Source: Sphagnum magellanicum
Lineage: Eukaryota; Streptophyta; Sphagnopsida; Sphagnales; Sphagnaceae
Reading direction: 5' to 3'
Length of the DNA stretch: 64,000 nt
Assembly: GCA_021904315.1 (NCBI GenBank)
Contig: CM038917.1
Coordinates: 7,796,041-7,860,040, forward strand
The notes beneath the pieces were generated by a model, which was not told the origin of the DNA, made no database searches, and was given only the letters and a program-made list of their open reading frames with translations. Both the position numbers and the translations under genes were made by a program. Below, one piece after another: positions 12,480 to 24,600 of the stretch (positions are counted from its first letter, which is position 1; the number at the start of each line of letters is the position of its first letter).

Positions 12480-13120
12480 ACCAAAAAGGAAAGAGACCAA
12501 GTCATAGACTTGCTAATTAAGTATGAGAATGTGTTTGCATTCTCAATGAAAGACTTAGGTAGGTGTAAGACCATGTAATTTTTTATAGACTTTACAGATG
12601 AGACACCCATCTATCGAAGCAAACATAGGTTGAGCAAACATGAGTGGGAATTGGTAGATGAAAGATGCAAAGAACTCCATGAAGCTGTTTTCATTCAGCC
12701 ATCAAGTTCTGGATTTGCAACCACTATAGTAATGCCAACAAAGAAGGATTCAGTTGGATTATGGACTAAAAAAAGGATGTGTAGGGATTATAGGCCTTTG
12801 AACCTGGTTACACTTCAAGATAGGTACCCCATGCCTATCCTTGAAAAATTGTTTGATACAATTGGAGATTCAAACATCTTCACAATTGTGGATATAGGCA
12901 AGGGTTCAACCATATTATGCTCGTTGTGAAGGATCACAAAAAAACGACATTCCATGGAAGCAACAAGTTATGGGAATGGCTTGTGATGCCTTTTGGATTA
13001 AAGAATGCACCTATCTTCTTTCAACAAGTCATGGACCAGGTTTTTGAAGGGGCAAATTTCCTAAAATGTTACATAGATGACGTCCTACTGCATAGTAAGG
13101 GACTCATGTAATACTTGGCT
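12480..13120 (+). pseudogene. Gypsy reverse transcriptase remnant
   Basis: Clear RT blocks run in order on the plus strand: YRSKHRLSKHEWELV, then FIQPSSSGFATTIVMPTKKD, RMCRDYRPLNLVTLQDRYPM, a frameshift near 12905, then WLVMPFGLKNAPIFFQQVMD and the catalytic box CYIDDVLLHSKG at about 13067-13102. Both catalytic aspartates of YIDD are kept. The first Asp block reads FTIVDIGKG instead of the usual FSK/TIDLRSGY-type sequence and is followed by the frame change. The RT is recognisable but disrupted. Confidence 0.9.
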
Positions 13121-13860
13121 CAAAAATGAGGAGTTATTCAAGAGGCTCCATGAAGTCAATATGAAGATCCATCCTAAAAAGTGTGAGTTTGCTGTCACTT
13201 GAATAATCTACCTTGGACACAAAATTTTGCCAAATGGTATTATGGCTCATTGGGCCAAAGTAGTAGCCATTTTGGAGATACCCAATCCTACTGATGTTCA
13301 CACTTTGAAGAGTTTCATTGGACAATGTAATTATTACAAGATTTATGTTTAAAACTTTAATACTATTGTTCATCCTTTCTATGAATTATTAAATAATGAT
13401 GTTGCTTAGACATGGAGTGAAGAAACTCAAGAAACTTTCAACACACTCAAGGAAAAGCTTTCAAAGTTCCCTCTGAGAAGACCTGATTTCAGCAAGGTCT
13501 TCATTTTACACACTAACTAGAGTGCTCTTACTATTCTTGGCCAACTTGATGAGGAAGGCAAGGAATGTCTAATCACTTATGCATCCCAAAGCAACAAGGC
13601 TAAGAGCAACTACTCTTCATACAACGGGGAATGTCTTGTTGTTGTATGAGCTGTCATATATTTCAGGCCCTATCTTTATAGCACCAAATTGACTTTGTAT
13701 ATCGACCACCAGCCTATCAAGTGGTTGATGACCAACGACAAGCTTACTGGTAAGTTAGCTCATTGGGCGCTTATACTTCAGGAGTATGAGTTCAAGGTTA
13801 TTCATTGACATTGTATTACACATCAGAACGCGGATACCATGTCGCAAAAACCCTTCACTA
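13120..13860 (+). pseudogene. Gypsy RT thumb and RNase H remnant
   Basis: After YIDD, the plus strand continues with the connection region (HEVNMKIHPKKCEFAV, YLGHKILPNGIMAH near 13150-13250, with FIGQCNYYK near 13313) and then an RNase H-like segment (YASQSNKAKSNYSSYNGECL near 13580-13640, YIDHQPIKWLM near 13700, WALILQEYEFKVIH near 13767). Several in-frame stops interrupt it. RNase H degrades the RNA strand during reverse transcription. Confidence 0.8.
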
Positions 13861-14135
13861 CCTTTAAAGGTTTCTCAAAAGTCAGGCAAGACTTCGACCA
13901 AATTCCAACAATACATGTATATTATGCATCTAATTATCTTGCATTACTGCAATGTAACTTGGTTGAACATCCCATTGTGGATATATGGGAGGACTTGGAA
14001 CCTCTGAGGTTTCTTTAGCATGGGGAATACCTTCCCCAAGTTACATCAAATCATCCAGATCCCATACAACAGTGGTCCAAACACTACTCATGGAGGGACA
14101 ATCACCTCGTCTAATGTTTACCAAAAGGCAACAAA

Positions 14136-15272
14136 GTGGTTCCTCCACCACATGAACGACTTGGTTTTATTCAAAAGGTACATTCGGAGCTTGGACACTT
14201 TGGAATTAAGCGTATTTATAACCTCCTCACTCCTCATTATCATTGGAGAGGTATGTATGTTCAAGTCCGAGACGTCATTGCTAGGTGTGAACAATCTGAT
14301 AGAGTGAGAACTTCCTTCTCCTCTCAATAGCTCACACTTTTTCCATTCCCTATTCAGGGCATATTTTATCGCTGGTCATGTGATTTAACTGGAGAATTAC
14401 CATAAACCTCCAGGGGTAATGTTTACATCATGATTACAATTGAGCATTTTTCAAAGTGGGTCGAACTTGTTGCGCTATTAGACAAGTCATCATACAACAC
14501 CAACCTGGCTTTCTTATAACAGGTCCTAAATAGGTTTGGGGCTTGTGTTGAATGCCTTATTAATCAAAGATCAAAATTCAGAAGAAAATTCCAAGACCTA
14601 TTTGATCATGCTCTCATTGACCATCATCGGACTTCAAGGGATCATCCCCAAGCTGATGGCCTTGTAAAGAGGATGGTTTAAACATGCAAAAAAGGACTTC
14701 GGAAAATTCGCCTCACTAGGAACAAAGAGGATTAGGACCTGGCCCTACCTTACATCGCCATGGATTATAAGATGTCCAAACATGCCTCTTTGTCTCATTT
14801 CTCTCCTTACTTTCTACATTTTATGAAACATCCCATTCCACCCTCTTCCATTGTTGTTCAAATGGACCAGGTTATAGACTTGGACTCCCCAGCCACTTGG
14901 GTTAGGGTCATTGCTATTCTATTCAGGAGGGTTATGCCCATGGCCATGGAAAACTTGTCCATTGCACAACATCGAAACACCTTAGGGTATGCACACACAC
15001 GAGGTGGCAGTTACAAACCTAAGGTGAAAGAATTTGATGTTGGTGACTTTGTGTATCTCCAACGACAACCTAATGATACTCTAGACTCTTCTTTTGGTCG
15101 CACTATCTTGAGGATTAAAGCGATCAGGCCTTCAAGTGTGTTAAAATTGCAAGGAGTTGATGGACACACAATTCGGGATCATTCCAAAAACCGTGCGCCA
15201 TACCACTTGCCAAACTTGTATCCTACCATCATCACATCGACTTGGATTCCTCCACTTGACTATCCATGTTAG
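14136..15272 (+). pseudogene. Gypsy integrase remnant
   Basis: The plus strand shows the zinc-binding HHCC region (VHSELGHFGIKRIYNLLTPHYHW ... VIARCEQS, 14178-14297, with the second Cys of the usual CxxC changed to Ser), catalytic-core traces (MITIEHFSKWVELV near 14430; FDHALIDHHRTSRDHPQADG near 14600-14660, degraded D,D-35-E region) and a C-terminal segment at 14760-15272 with FDVGDFVYLQRQPNDTLD, typical of the gypsy integrase tail. Stops separate the blocks. The enzyme would insert element cDNA into the host genome. Confidence 0.85.
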
Positions 15273-15455
15273 TTAGAGGATAAACAATGTTGATCAGATG
15301 TTGTTTTGTGATAATTATAATGGTGGATACCATATATTCTACCTTAAGTCAGAGCTCACTTAAGTTCCTACTAGCATTTGATATTGTTCATCATGTTTTC
15401 TTGCAGCACCTTGATTTCTACTAAGACCATGCCACACTTTTCCCAGCTCAGGTAT

Positions 15456-15464
15456 GGGGGGGGA
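15456..15464 (+). promoter_or_regulatory. Polypurine tract of gypsy element
   Basis: A GGGGGGGGA run in the context CTCAGGTATGGGGG lies about 180 bases after the integrase stop, the expected place of the plus-strand primer tract that precedes a 3' LTR. No sequence after it was matched to the presumed 5' LTR. Confidence 0.55.
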
Positions 15465-15469
15465 TACAT

Positions 15470-18400
15470 GAGAGTTTCATCTCAACCTGCTCTTGTGCAT
15501 TGTATATATATGTGTGTGCATCTCTTTTTGGTTGATTAGTTTCTACCTTTGATTGATTTTAGTCTTTTTGTTTAGTAGAGTTTACTATGGATTTACACCT
15601 TCCGACATCGAACATCATGACACTACACGTCACAACAAAATGTAATTAATAATTTAGTAAATTTGAAGATTCCATGTTGAAAAGAAAATGTGCTTGAATA
15701 TTCCAAAAGATTCTCAAGTTCTCTTCACAAAATTTAACATTTTTATAAATAACATAATTAGTGTGTCTAAGTTGCCAAAGCTCTACAATATAAGGATAAA
15801 CTTATAATTAACCATGTTATTAATAGTGATTTTGAAGACTAGACACAATAATTACTTTCCAAATGTTATTACAGAGTTTTGTTTGCAATAAGTTTTTTAT
15901 AAATACCCTTTTTGCAAAAAAATGAAATAAAATGTTTCAAGGTTTAAGTGTAAGATTGTTTACAATCTTGACATGTTTGAGATTGAGTGATTAGTATGAA
16001 GTGTGGAGTGGTATAAAGGGGTTTGATAGGTGGTGTGGTGTGTCATGCCATCACGTAAGTGCCTTCACATATCATTGTCCATAAACCATTTGCCACCTAA
16101 CAAAAGTCACACACAAACAAAACACAACAACCCAACCACCTTCAATCTTGTAACATGTGCTTGAATGAATTTGGAACATTGTCATCCAAATTGATGAATT
16201 TTGTTTCATTTTTTAAAGTTGTGGATCATGCACACCATTAAAATATTTTCAATTGTTTCATTTTTCCTTTCAAAGTCAATCCAAGTGTGTTTCATGCAAT
16301 CTGATTTTATTTTCTTTTCATTAAATCATATTGTTATAGGGGTGATAAATGAAGGGCCATGATTCACTTTATTTATTAATTATCATTTTTGGTTTCTTGG
16401 AGCCAATTTATTATTATTTTTGGGTTGGGGAATAGGGGTTGTTGTGTGATGAAAGGTTTAAACTTCACTTGGGACATTCAAAGTGAAAATTCCAAATTCT
16501 CATTTTATGTCTACAAGTTTCTATTCTTCTCAATTGTAGGAGCCAAGTGGGCTGAAGTATTTGAAACATTGGGCCAAGCTTATTTTATGATTTGCCATAA
16601 GTGAAAATTGGCCCCTTGTCTCAAATACTTGAGTTCGATTAATAATGAATAGGTGTAAATAGATGAAAACATGAATATGGGTGGAAGATGGATGAAAATG
16701 TGCATCCACCCATTGTTGCATCTAGTGTCAACTCTCACCATGCTCCTTAGTCCCACACTCATTGTTGAACATTCCCCAAACTTTTTGTAGTGGGTCAAAG
16801 GTGATGAAAGCATGCATCTTATCAACTAATCTCCCTAGACAATTGTTGTTTCAAAGTAATACCAAATCCTTTTGTGGGTTGTCCTAATTTCATGGAATGG
16901 ATGTTCATATCATATGTTCAATTGCAACATCTCAAAAACTTTGAGCCAATGAAGGTACTCAAAACACATTGAATCCACACTAACAAATTGACAACAGTGC
17001 CTAAGACGGCTTGTGGATGCATATATACCCATTAAGGCATACTTTTCATACTACAAAAGGAAAGGTGTGATCACTATCGGGTTCATGAGTTTTTCTACAC
17101 ATATGGTACCCAAGTCATTTTTTGGTGATGATCATAGGAAATTTCAATGGCATGTTTTGACTTTCGATATTGAAATAGCACAATACCCTAGTACTTAGGC
17201 TCATTAAGCACTAATTAAAATCTTATTGGCAACAATTCTTTAAAAAAAGGTGCTTGTTGTGCCAAAAATCTAAGTGAAGCTTTCAAGCATAATAACTTCA
17301 TTATTTAGTATAATGTTGAATTGGAAAATAATATTACTTGGGCTCCATGTTACTATGCATTATAATGACAATAAAATGATGAAATAAACAAGTTAATTGT
17401 GTGGAAATTAAGTTCCATTTGAATGAAAATCTTGAATGACACTACATGCAACTTGAGTTGAATTGAACTCAAATTCCTAACTTGAATTGGATTTAAATAC
17501 ACTAGTTGGGATGCATGTAGTTCCTACTAATGTTATAATTAAAAAAAGGAAGAGAATACATGCACATGATAATTCCAAATGCTTGATCAAGTTGATACTC
17601 AATTGTTTTTTGTTGTTCCATTTTCTTTCATCACAATATTGATTTTTTTCAATTTCTCATTGAATTGATGTTTTAATTACCATAATAAGTTGATATATCA
17701 AATTTCATGATCGTATTGAATTACTATTGTTTCAATTCTTCATAATTATTGAATTGTTGTTTCAATTCAACACAAACAGAATTTTAAAAAATGGTAATAT
17801 AAACACCATGGACATGAAAGGACACATAATATGTGTTTTTTCCCATGTCCATTTTAGTGGGTGGGTATTAGTTAGTTAAGCTCAAACTAAGTAGGTACGA
17901 ACAACATAGATAAACAAACAACATTTTTTTAATTATATAAACTAAATAAAATTCAAATTGACCTAAATTCAATTGAAAGTATGTCCAATTAAAGTGAAGA
18001 GAAATGGGATGCAAAGTGATGCACAAGGTATTCAAAATATGCTCATCACTTCCATTATCCATGACTATGGTGTTGAAAAAAAAAAACAACTTAAAAAAGA
18101 CATATATTCAACAAGACACCTTTCCCTTCCAATTAAAACAAATTATAAACATGTCTACCCTATCCTAGCTTTGATGTTAACATCATCATTGGAATTATTG
18201 CTAATGAACATAATTGAATTTTAGAAAAAAAATAGGCACCTTATTGTCAAACTAGCCTAGGTACTCCAATATGTCAAATTTCCAATAAAAGTTGTATGCA
18301 ACTAAAATAACCATCACAAAAGTTGCTTGAAAAATTGGGGCATATGTTTTTTTAGTGATAGGATTGATGATTGTCTCAATAACCAAACCTTAGTTTAAGA

Positions 18401-20760
18401 ACTTTCAACTTTTGCTAACCATTTTGTGAACAAAAATTATCACATTGTCTTGTTAATGTGATTCATATTAATTAGATGGGGGTCACAACCTTCACCTTCA
18501 CCCCCACCCCTCATGCTCACTTATTTTAGTGGTCTAGCAACCAAAACATAAAATCCAAATTTTGACACACCACAAATGGAAATAATCCACATGGCCTCTT
18601 GATATAATTACAAAACAATATTTGTCTGCAAACTCATGCATCAAGCTCATGCAAAAACAAAATTTTATTTATAAAAATTAAATTTTACAATAACAAAGTC
18701 ATTGTATTGAAAAACTTGGAATTGTTTGGAAAAAAATCTATAATGTGTCTATGGATGAATGTGGGTTGTTTAGATGTGCTTGCAAAATTTTATTACTTAA
18801 ATTTTAGAGATGATTTCCTCCTTCCCTTTATTTTTTGAATAAGTTGTGTTCTACCAATTTCTCTCAACTTGGAACTAAGGTTTGTGTGCTCATAAAATAC
18901 TCGTGTAACATCATCCAATTCCACATGTTGGGGCATCATCACGTGTTTCCACAAAGATTCCAACATTACATAGTCCATCCCACAATTTTTCTACAATAAA
19001 ACTCATGATGTTGCAAGGTAAAATTGTCCAAATTTTAGCATCTTCAAAAGCACACTGAGAAAAGTACTATAATCAATATGAGAAAATTAAAGGTTTTACA
19101 ACTAAACTTGCCACTAAAATTTAGAGTTATAGCAATCACTTGCAACTTAGGGTATTTTTATGATGTTAGTTTTATTGGACAAGTTGATTATTGTTTTGCA
19201 ATTATTGACAAAGACCATATATTTGAACCAAAGTTGAACCCAAACCGAACACACCAAGACCATGTATTTGAACATGTGTTATGAAAAATATGTGCAATTA
19301 TGCGTTACTACTTTGCAATGTCCATGTTAATTTCTCGCAAAAATGCCCTTACATGAAGGGAATGTTTGCATAGCTTTTCATTCATCCATCAATGAATGAA
19401 ATCTATTGATGTTTGTTGCAACTAATGCACCACCAAATTAATATCTTGCAAATAATGCATTTTGCCAATGGTACTATGTAAGAACTAATGTCCATTTGTG
19501 AATGTTGTTATTTTGCACCTACTATAATTGACAATGATAATTTTGCATTGTGAAACTAATTACATAGGTTCATTGCATATATAGTGACAAACATTTATTC
19601 CAATAATCTAATTATGTGTATTAATATTCAATGTTAAAAAAATACAATACTCATATGAACATTTGTGATGATCCATGGTCTTTTCCAATGATACATACTT
19701 TATTTATATCTTTAGTGTTGAAATAAAACATGTTGAAATTTTTGTTATAAGATATCCTATCTAATATCTATTGTTAGATATAATGTTAAAAGGTCCACCT
19801 TGTCTCTATTCAAAAGTTGACTATATTTTGATAGCTACCAAATGTGGAATGGTGTTTGCACATTTGCAATTTAAGAATAACCTCATTATAATGTGAAAAA
19901 AAATTTAATGTTCATATTCTAAATCTAAATAAAAATATTTTACAACTATAATGCAACTAACAAGCAATGTACATTCAGTGCACAACTATAATGTAATTAA
20001 CAAACAACATACATATACTTTCATCATTAACTTATCATTGAAATGCAACAACACATGTCAAAATTATATAATAATTAAACTATAAACTATGCATTTACAA
20101 AAATACCATTTAAATTCAAAATAAGGTGTCATAAGCAAAATTGAAATACATTTAATTTTGAATTTCCTCACATGTATATGTAAACTTATGTTCACTTTTG
20201 TTGTCTTAACATAAAAGTTTATTGAACTTGCTTGCTTTGGGACCTACACTATCAAAATTGGTAATCAATCATTCATTTTAGTTGCATAAAAATCAACAAC
20301 TTAGTAACATAATATTTTTATGCACAAGAATAATGAATGGTATTGCAAATGCACAAAACAACATGGGTGTTAAACTTGAATATTTTTATTCATTGCACCC
20401 ATGAACAAAAAGCTCTTATACTTTCACACCATCATTAAAAATAAGATTGTGGTTGTTTCAATCAATAAAAAAGCAAACAAACCAACTTTTATTTAAACAA
20501 AAAAATGAACAACAAAAAATCAAATGCGTTCACTTCATGTTATAAAATGATTTTTTTTTTCTTTCTAACTTGAACATTTCATTATCTGGACTAAGAGCCA
20601 AAAATGCAAAAATAATGTTACACATAACATGTCTCCTAGTTCCATCACAAAAAACTAACAAACTTAAAATTAAACAGAATAATCAACTCCTTATTTATCC
20701 TTTATATTTCTTATGACACTAAGTAGAAAGGCACAATAACTGTAAATGTGAGAGTTGAAC
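15470..20760. other. AT-rich intergenic desert, no gene seen
   Basis: Over 5 kb of AT-rich DNA with many short homopolymers. Open frames are short, have biased residue composition and match nothing I recognise on either strand. The 3' LTR of the gypsy element may be hidden in the first kilobase but was not identified. Confidence 0.6.
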
Positions 20761-21304
20761 TTTGCGCAAATGGCATTTACATCTGAGTTGTTTATTCAGA
20801 GTATCTTGGGGAACAACTTGGGAACTTGGGGGAACCTAATGAGAATCCCATGAGAACATGATGGCAACACATTGGGAACAAGGGGAAAAACGAAAAATCC
20901 CTCTCCCTCACTTGGGCATTAAGCTGATGATTTGAGAGGCAGCCCTTGTGGACAACATTTTTCCAAAAGGAATTGTTAGATTGCTGAAGTGAATCAGAGA
21001 TGATATCCTTTGGTCTAAAAAAAAGTTGGTTCACTACTAGTGTTGTAAAGCTTAACTTTCAGGTGCCCAATTTTGAAGCTTTCTTGGAGATGTTGCCTAA
21101 TCGCAAGAAATGTATGTATATAGTGTCTTTCTGAGAGAAAATGTACTAATTTATTATCAACAGCTAATCATCTATTGCAGCTCTCTAATTCTGTCTAGAT
21201 GACTAGGCCGATCGTGCCTCTGTGGTTCTCTCTCCTAAGTAAAAGTAAGAGCAAGTCATTTTGGCATGGGAAGCTGTTCATAGACTCTCTCTTGTCTGAG
21301 CTGA

Positions 21305-22444
21305 TCACATGGCTGTTAGTCTGTTGGGAGCTCCTTTCATTTCTTCTCGTCCTTTGATTGTTGCTGATCCTGCTTTTCCAGAGCGTTTGTAGTCTCTGAT
21401 CTGCAGCAGAAATATCCCACATGCCAGCATAGATTGTATTCAGCATGTGCCTTTTTCAAATCAAGCTCTCCTTCCATACACACCAATTCAATGATTTTAT
21501 TGGATCAAACATGAACTTGATCAAGAAATCTATGCAGGAGATATTTAGTTACCAATTTTGCATAGTACTTCTGAGCATGGGTTCTGACTTGGGTTGAGCT
21601 GCGGGTTCCAACAAACTTGGCAATTGCAGCAAAATCTGTGCCAAAACTGCAGGACTCATACAGAAGAGATCACATACATGTTTTGAGGTTTGGGTTTTAA
21701 GGATCTCCTTAGTTTCAGTCACAGTAGAGAAGTTCCTTGGTTCTCTGGAGCTTGACATACTCTAAAGAGAGAAATTGGCTTCAAATTCAAAAATGTTGCG
21801 GGATTTGAAGACAAAAGCATGCCTACGTCTTTAGAGCCTTTCTGAATCTTTGCCGTTCTTCATTTGTCCAATATCGGCTTTCTGACACCTGCAGTTGCAG
21901 CAAAATTGTGCAAGAAAGGAGTCAAAGATCAAGACAGCACTCCGAAATCCAAGGTCAGCTCCTCAATTGTCCTTCATTGTACAGACAGGAATAAAAATCT
22001 GTATAAGGTACAGATATGACATAAAGGACAAGAAGTATGAGATTTTGCAATCAGGGACTTACCTTGTTATCAGGAGATGTTGTTTCTAGGTGGTCCTGTG
22101 CTTTCAACACCATTATCTGCACACAGGAAAAAAGCAAGCACCAGACAACACTGATATTGTGTCTTCAGCTTTCTTCACACTATATTGCAGCAAGGGCTTA
22201 GTACAAGAAGGCAAATCCAATCTGAGCTGAATTCAACACATTCTCATCCCTTGCACTTTGATCAATTCCATGCTGACAAAATTGGAGAAATTGTCACCTT
22301 CTGCTTGGCTTGTTCCAGTTCTTTCTCGAGATGCTCCAGTTGCTGCAAGCCCAGTGTGTCCATGTTTTGCAGGTAATGCTCTGGCGTCAGAGTCTTGGTT
22401 GACCGTGCAGATGTGGGCATCAGTATCATCCCACATTTCTCCAT
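21305..22444 (-). CDS. Small MYB-related protein, SHAQKYF-type SANT domain
   Basis: Five minus-strand exons join in frame: 22444-22298, 22116-22063, 21888-21827, 21646-21553 and 21400-21305, giving 150 aa with GT-AG introns. Residues about 27-65 are charged and leucine-containing (LQQLEHLEKELEQAKQK), probably a coiled coil. Residues 72-119 form one SANT/MYB repeat, starting RYWTNEERQRFRKALKTFG and ending THAQKYYAKL, a variant of the SHAQKYF signature of plant MYB-related transcription factors; the domain is split exactly at KT/FG by an intron. Known role of the class: sequence-specific DNA binding, often in clock or developmental control. The start ATG is the first in frame but a possible splice donor (CACAG|GTGAGT) lies 40 bp upstream, so the N-terminus could differ. 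The last exon, a short basic tail, is the least certain. The exact orthologue is not recognised. Confidence 0.8.
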
Positions 22445-23045
22445 GATGACAAGTACAGTGACACTGACACAGTACTACTACTCACCTGTGCTAAATTTAC
22501 CTCCTTCCTGGCACATATATGGATGGCAAACCACTTTGCAAAAAGGCCCACAAATTAGTAAGGAATCTACTTGCTGCTAGCTGCTCACATTCTGGCCTTG
22601 ACCTTTCTGGATCATTGAACACCCAACACTCAATAAGAAAAAATGAGATAGAGTCCTCAAGTACCCAAAAGAGAAAGCAGATCAACAGAAGAAACTTGAA
22701 ACTTGGCGTTCAGAAGGTCCAGGGAGATAAACACTGTAGCTACTATCAATTGGGTGCTGTAAAGTCAGTGGCAGGTGCAAAGATGGAGACATATAGAATG
22801 GAAGCAAGTACCCAAGAGTTTGTGAATGGGGAGAGAGAGAGAGAGAGAGAGCTAAAGGCTGAAACTTGTGAACTTGCATCTGTGAAGGAGAGAGGGGAGT
22901 GAAGGAGAGAAAGGGGGTTGTGGGGCTGGAAGGGAAGCAGGTGCGAGAAAGAGGGGGATCCCAGAAGGCAGCAACAACTACCTGCACTCTGCAATGCTAA
23001 GTGATGCTGCTGCAGCAGCAGCCATAACTGCTCCCCCCTCTCTGC
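22445..23045 (-). promoter_or_regulatory. Leader and promoter region of MYB gene
   Basis: The 600 bases upstream of the MYB ATG are richer in G+C than the flanks and hold a pyrimidine-rich stretch on the minus strand, including a (CT)n run at 22831-22851 and CT-rich blocks around 23025-23075. Such CT-rich leaders are common near plant transcription starts. A perfect palindrome GCTGCTGCAGCAGC lies near 23006. The transcription start was not determined. Confidence 0.4.
22831..22851. repeat. GA dinucleotide microsatellite
   Basis: About ten GA units in a row, in the presumed leader or promoter of the MYB gene (read as CT on its strand). Confidence 0.85.
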
Positions 23046-23049
23046 TTTC

Positions 23050-24600
23050 TCTCTTCCCCTTCCCCTTCAACTGCCACCAACCCCCTTAGGCCATACCAGC
23101 CATGAGATAACAGATATCCATGGCTCCAGACATCCCATCTGTGCTCCTATCCACATGATAAAAGAAAAGCTGTTATTCAGGTTTCAGTGGAAACAGCCAG
23201 TTTTAAGTAAGGCAAAGAGATTATTGGTTAGGCAATATTGCTGTTAGCCATGAGCTGCCCAGGATACTGTCTCTTGGCCTGCAAAAACCTTGGATGCAGT
23301 AGGAGAATATCCAGGGAGTAACATTCACTGGAAGTGCACATCATAGTCTTTCTGCAAGATGTAAAAGAGGATTAAATCCTACTACTATGTGCTCCACTTG
23401 ATTTGCATTGGGTATATCACTGTGTAGACTATGCTGTCTCTTTTGCCAGCCTCTGCATATTGAGCATAAAAGCCATAGCATAGTCTAACACCTGCTCTTG
23501 ATTGCTCAAAATATATTGATTGGCTTGGATGGTTTGTTATTAATCAGTTTTCATCTTTTATTGTCCTAGGTTCATGTTTATGGGTGTGGCTTGGAATTGA
23601 TAAGTAAGTAATCTTGTATGGGAGAAATACTTTTGCAGGGCCAAATGCAGAGTATTGGTGGAGCTGCTCTAAGTGATCACCAAATGAGACTCATGCAGTG
23701 ACTAATTCCACAAGCAATTGAAACATGGGGTACAAGTGATGACGGTGCTTGCATTGGAAGAATGTGATTCAAACTGCTCCAGTTCCTCTTCAAGGCAAGA
23801 CACAAGAGTGTTATGATAATAGCTTGGTCAACCCCACATCATGCAAATTTGAGGAGTCTCATTTTCTGCAGCTTCACCAATGACTTCTTTCAGAAGCATG
23901 GGGGCCAGCCTTCATCCCAATGAAGGCTGAAAGCTACATAGCCATCTTGATGTTGGTTCAAGTTCACTACTTCTCCAATAAATGCATCAAACATATGAGA
24001 TTGCTTTCTATCGCCATTCTCTCTTTTGTTGGACATGGTACTGATGCAACATGTAAACCATTATCAACTTCCATTGTCAAAAACCTCTTCTAGTTGCTGC
24101 CAATTGGATGGTGAACATCTTGCGGAGTATGTTGACAAGGAAGATATGTTAATGCATATCATGCATCTGCATTTAAGTCAATGTTTTGGCTACATGGCAT
24201 GGCATTGCTTGAGTACTCTTGCTGTTCTGGTGCTTCACTTTGCATTATGTGAATACAGAGTAAGATATTGTACATCCCATCTTAAGAACTGCACTATAAA
24301 TACAAATTATGGTCACATGGTTGGTTGAATTGCAGGAGACCTTCTGATGGTTGAGAAGTCAAGTCTAGTACCTTCTGACTTGTTGAACACAAATAGATTG
24401 TAGATAGTTGCTGCCATTTTTGTACCACCACAAGATTCAGTAGCAAATGGCAAAAGCTTGAGTGTAATATAACACATGAATGTGGTGAGACAAGCAACAA
24501 AGCACCAAACCCTAATTCTGCTGTGTTGGTTTTTGGGGTTTTTAGGGGCATTTTCAAATGAATTTTGAATTTTTTTCCAATGTCCATGACATTACCTATT
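23050..24600. other. Unassigned mid-GC region upstream of MYB gene
   Basis: About 1.5 kb with a base composition like the introns of the nearby genes. No protein was recognised. A plus-strand segment after a TTGCAG acceptor at 23633-23638 reads as a 20-residue exon-like tail (GQMQSIGGAALSDHQMRLMQ) followed by a stop, but no partner exons were found. A telo-box-like AAACCCTAA occurs near 24508. It could be distal promoter or a decayed gene. Confidence 0.35.

Larger units (their letters stand above)
6000..15470 (+). mobile_element. Decayed Ty3/gypsy LTR retrotransposon
   Basis: On the plus strand the order gag, CCHC-like knuckles, protease, RT, RNase H, integrase identifies a Ty3/gypsy (Metaviridae-type) element; in Ty1/copia, integrase would precede RT. 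A primer-binding-site-like motif lies at 7335-7348 and a polypurine tract at 15456-15464. The sequence before the PBS contains a TATAAAAGG box near 6112, fitting a 5' LTR, but I could not match it to sequence after the polypurine tract, so the LTRs are diverged, or the 3' LTR is missing or replaced. In-frame stops and frameshifts occur in every domain. The element is old and non-autonomous; the left end is approximate. Confidence 0.85.

Noticed and set aside
22260..22444. MADS-box K-domain in the LEHLEKELEQ exon
   Set aside because: The exon resembles a K-domain helix at first sight, but no MADS domain precedes it and the next in-frame exons encode a SANT/SHAQKYF domain.
22682..22994. Long Ser/Leu-rich minus-strand frames upstream of the MYB gene
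   Set aside because: They arise from the CT-rich leader (runs of SLSLSLS) and have no conserved block.
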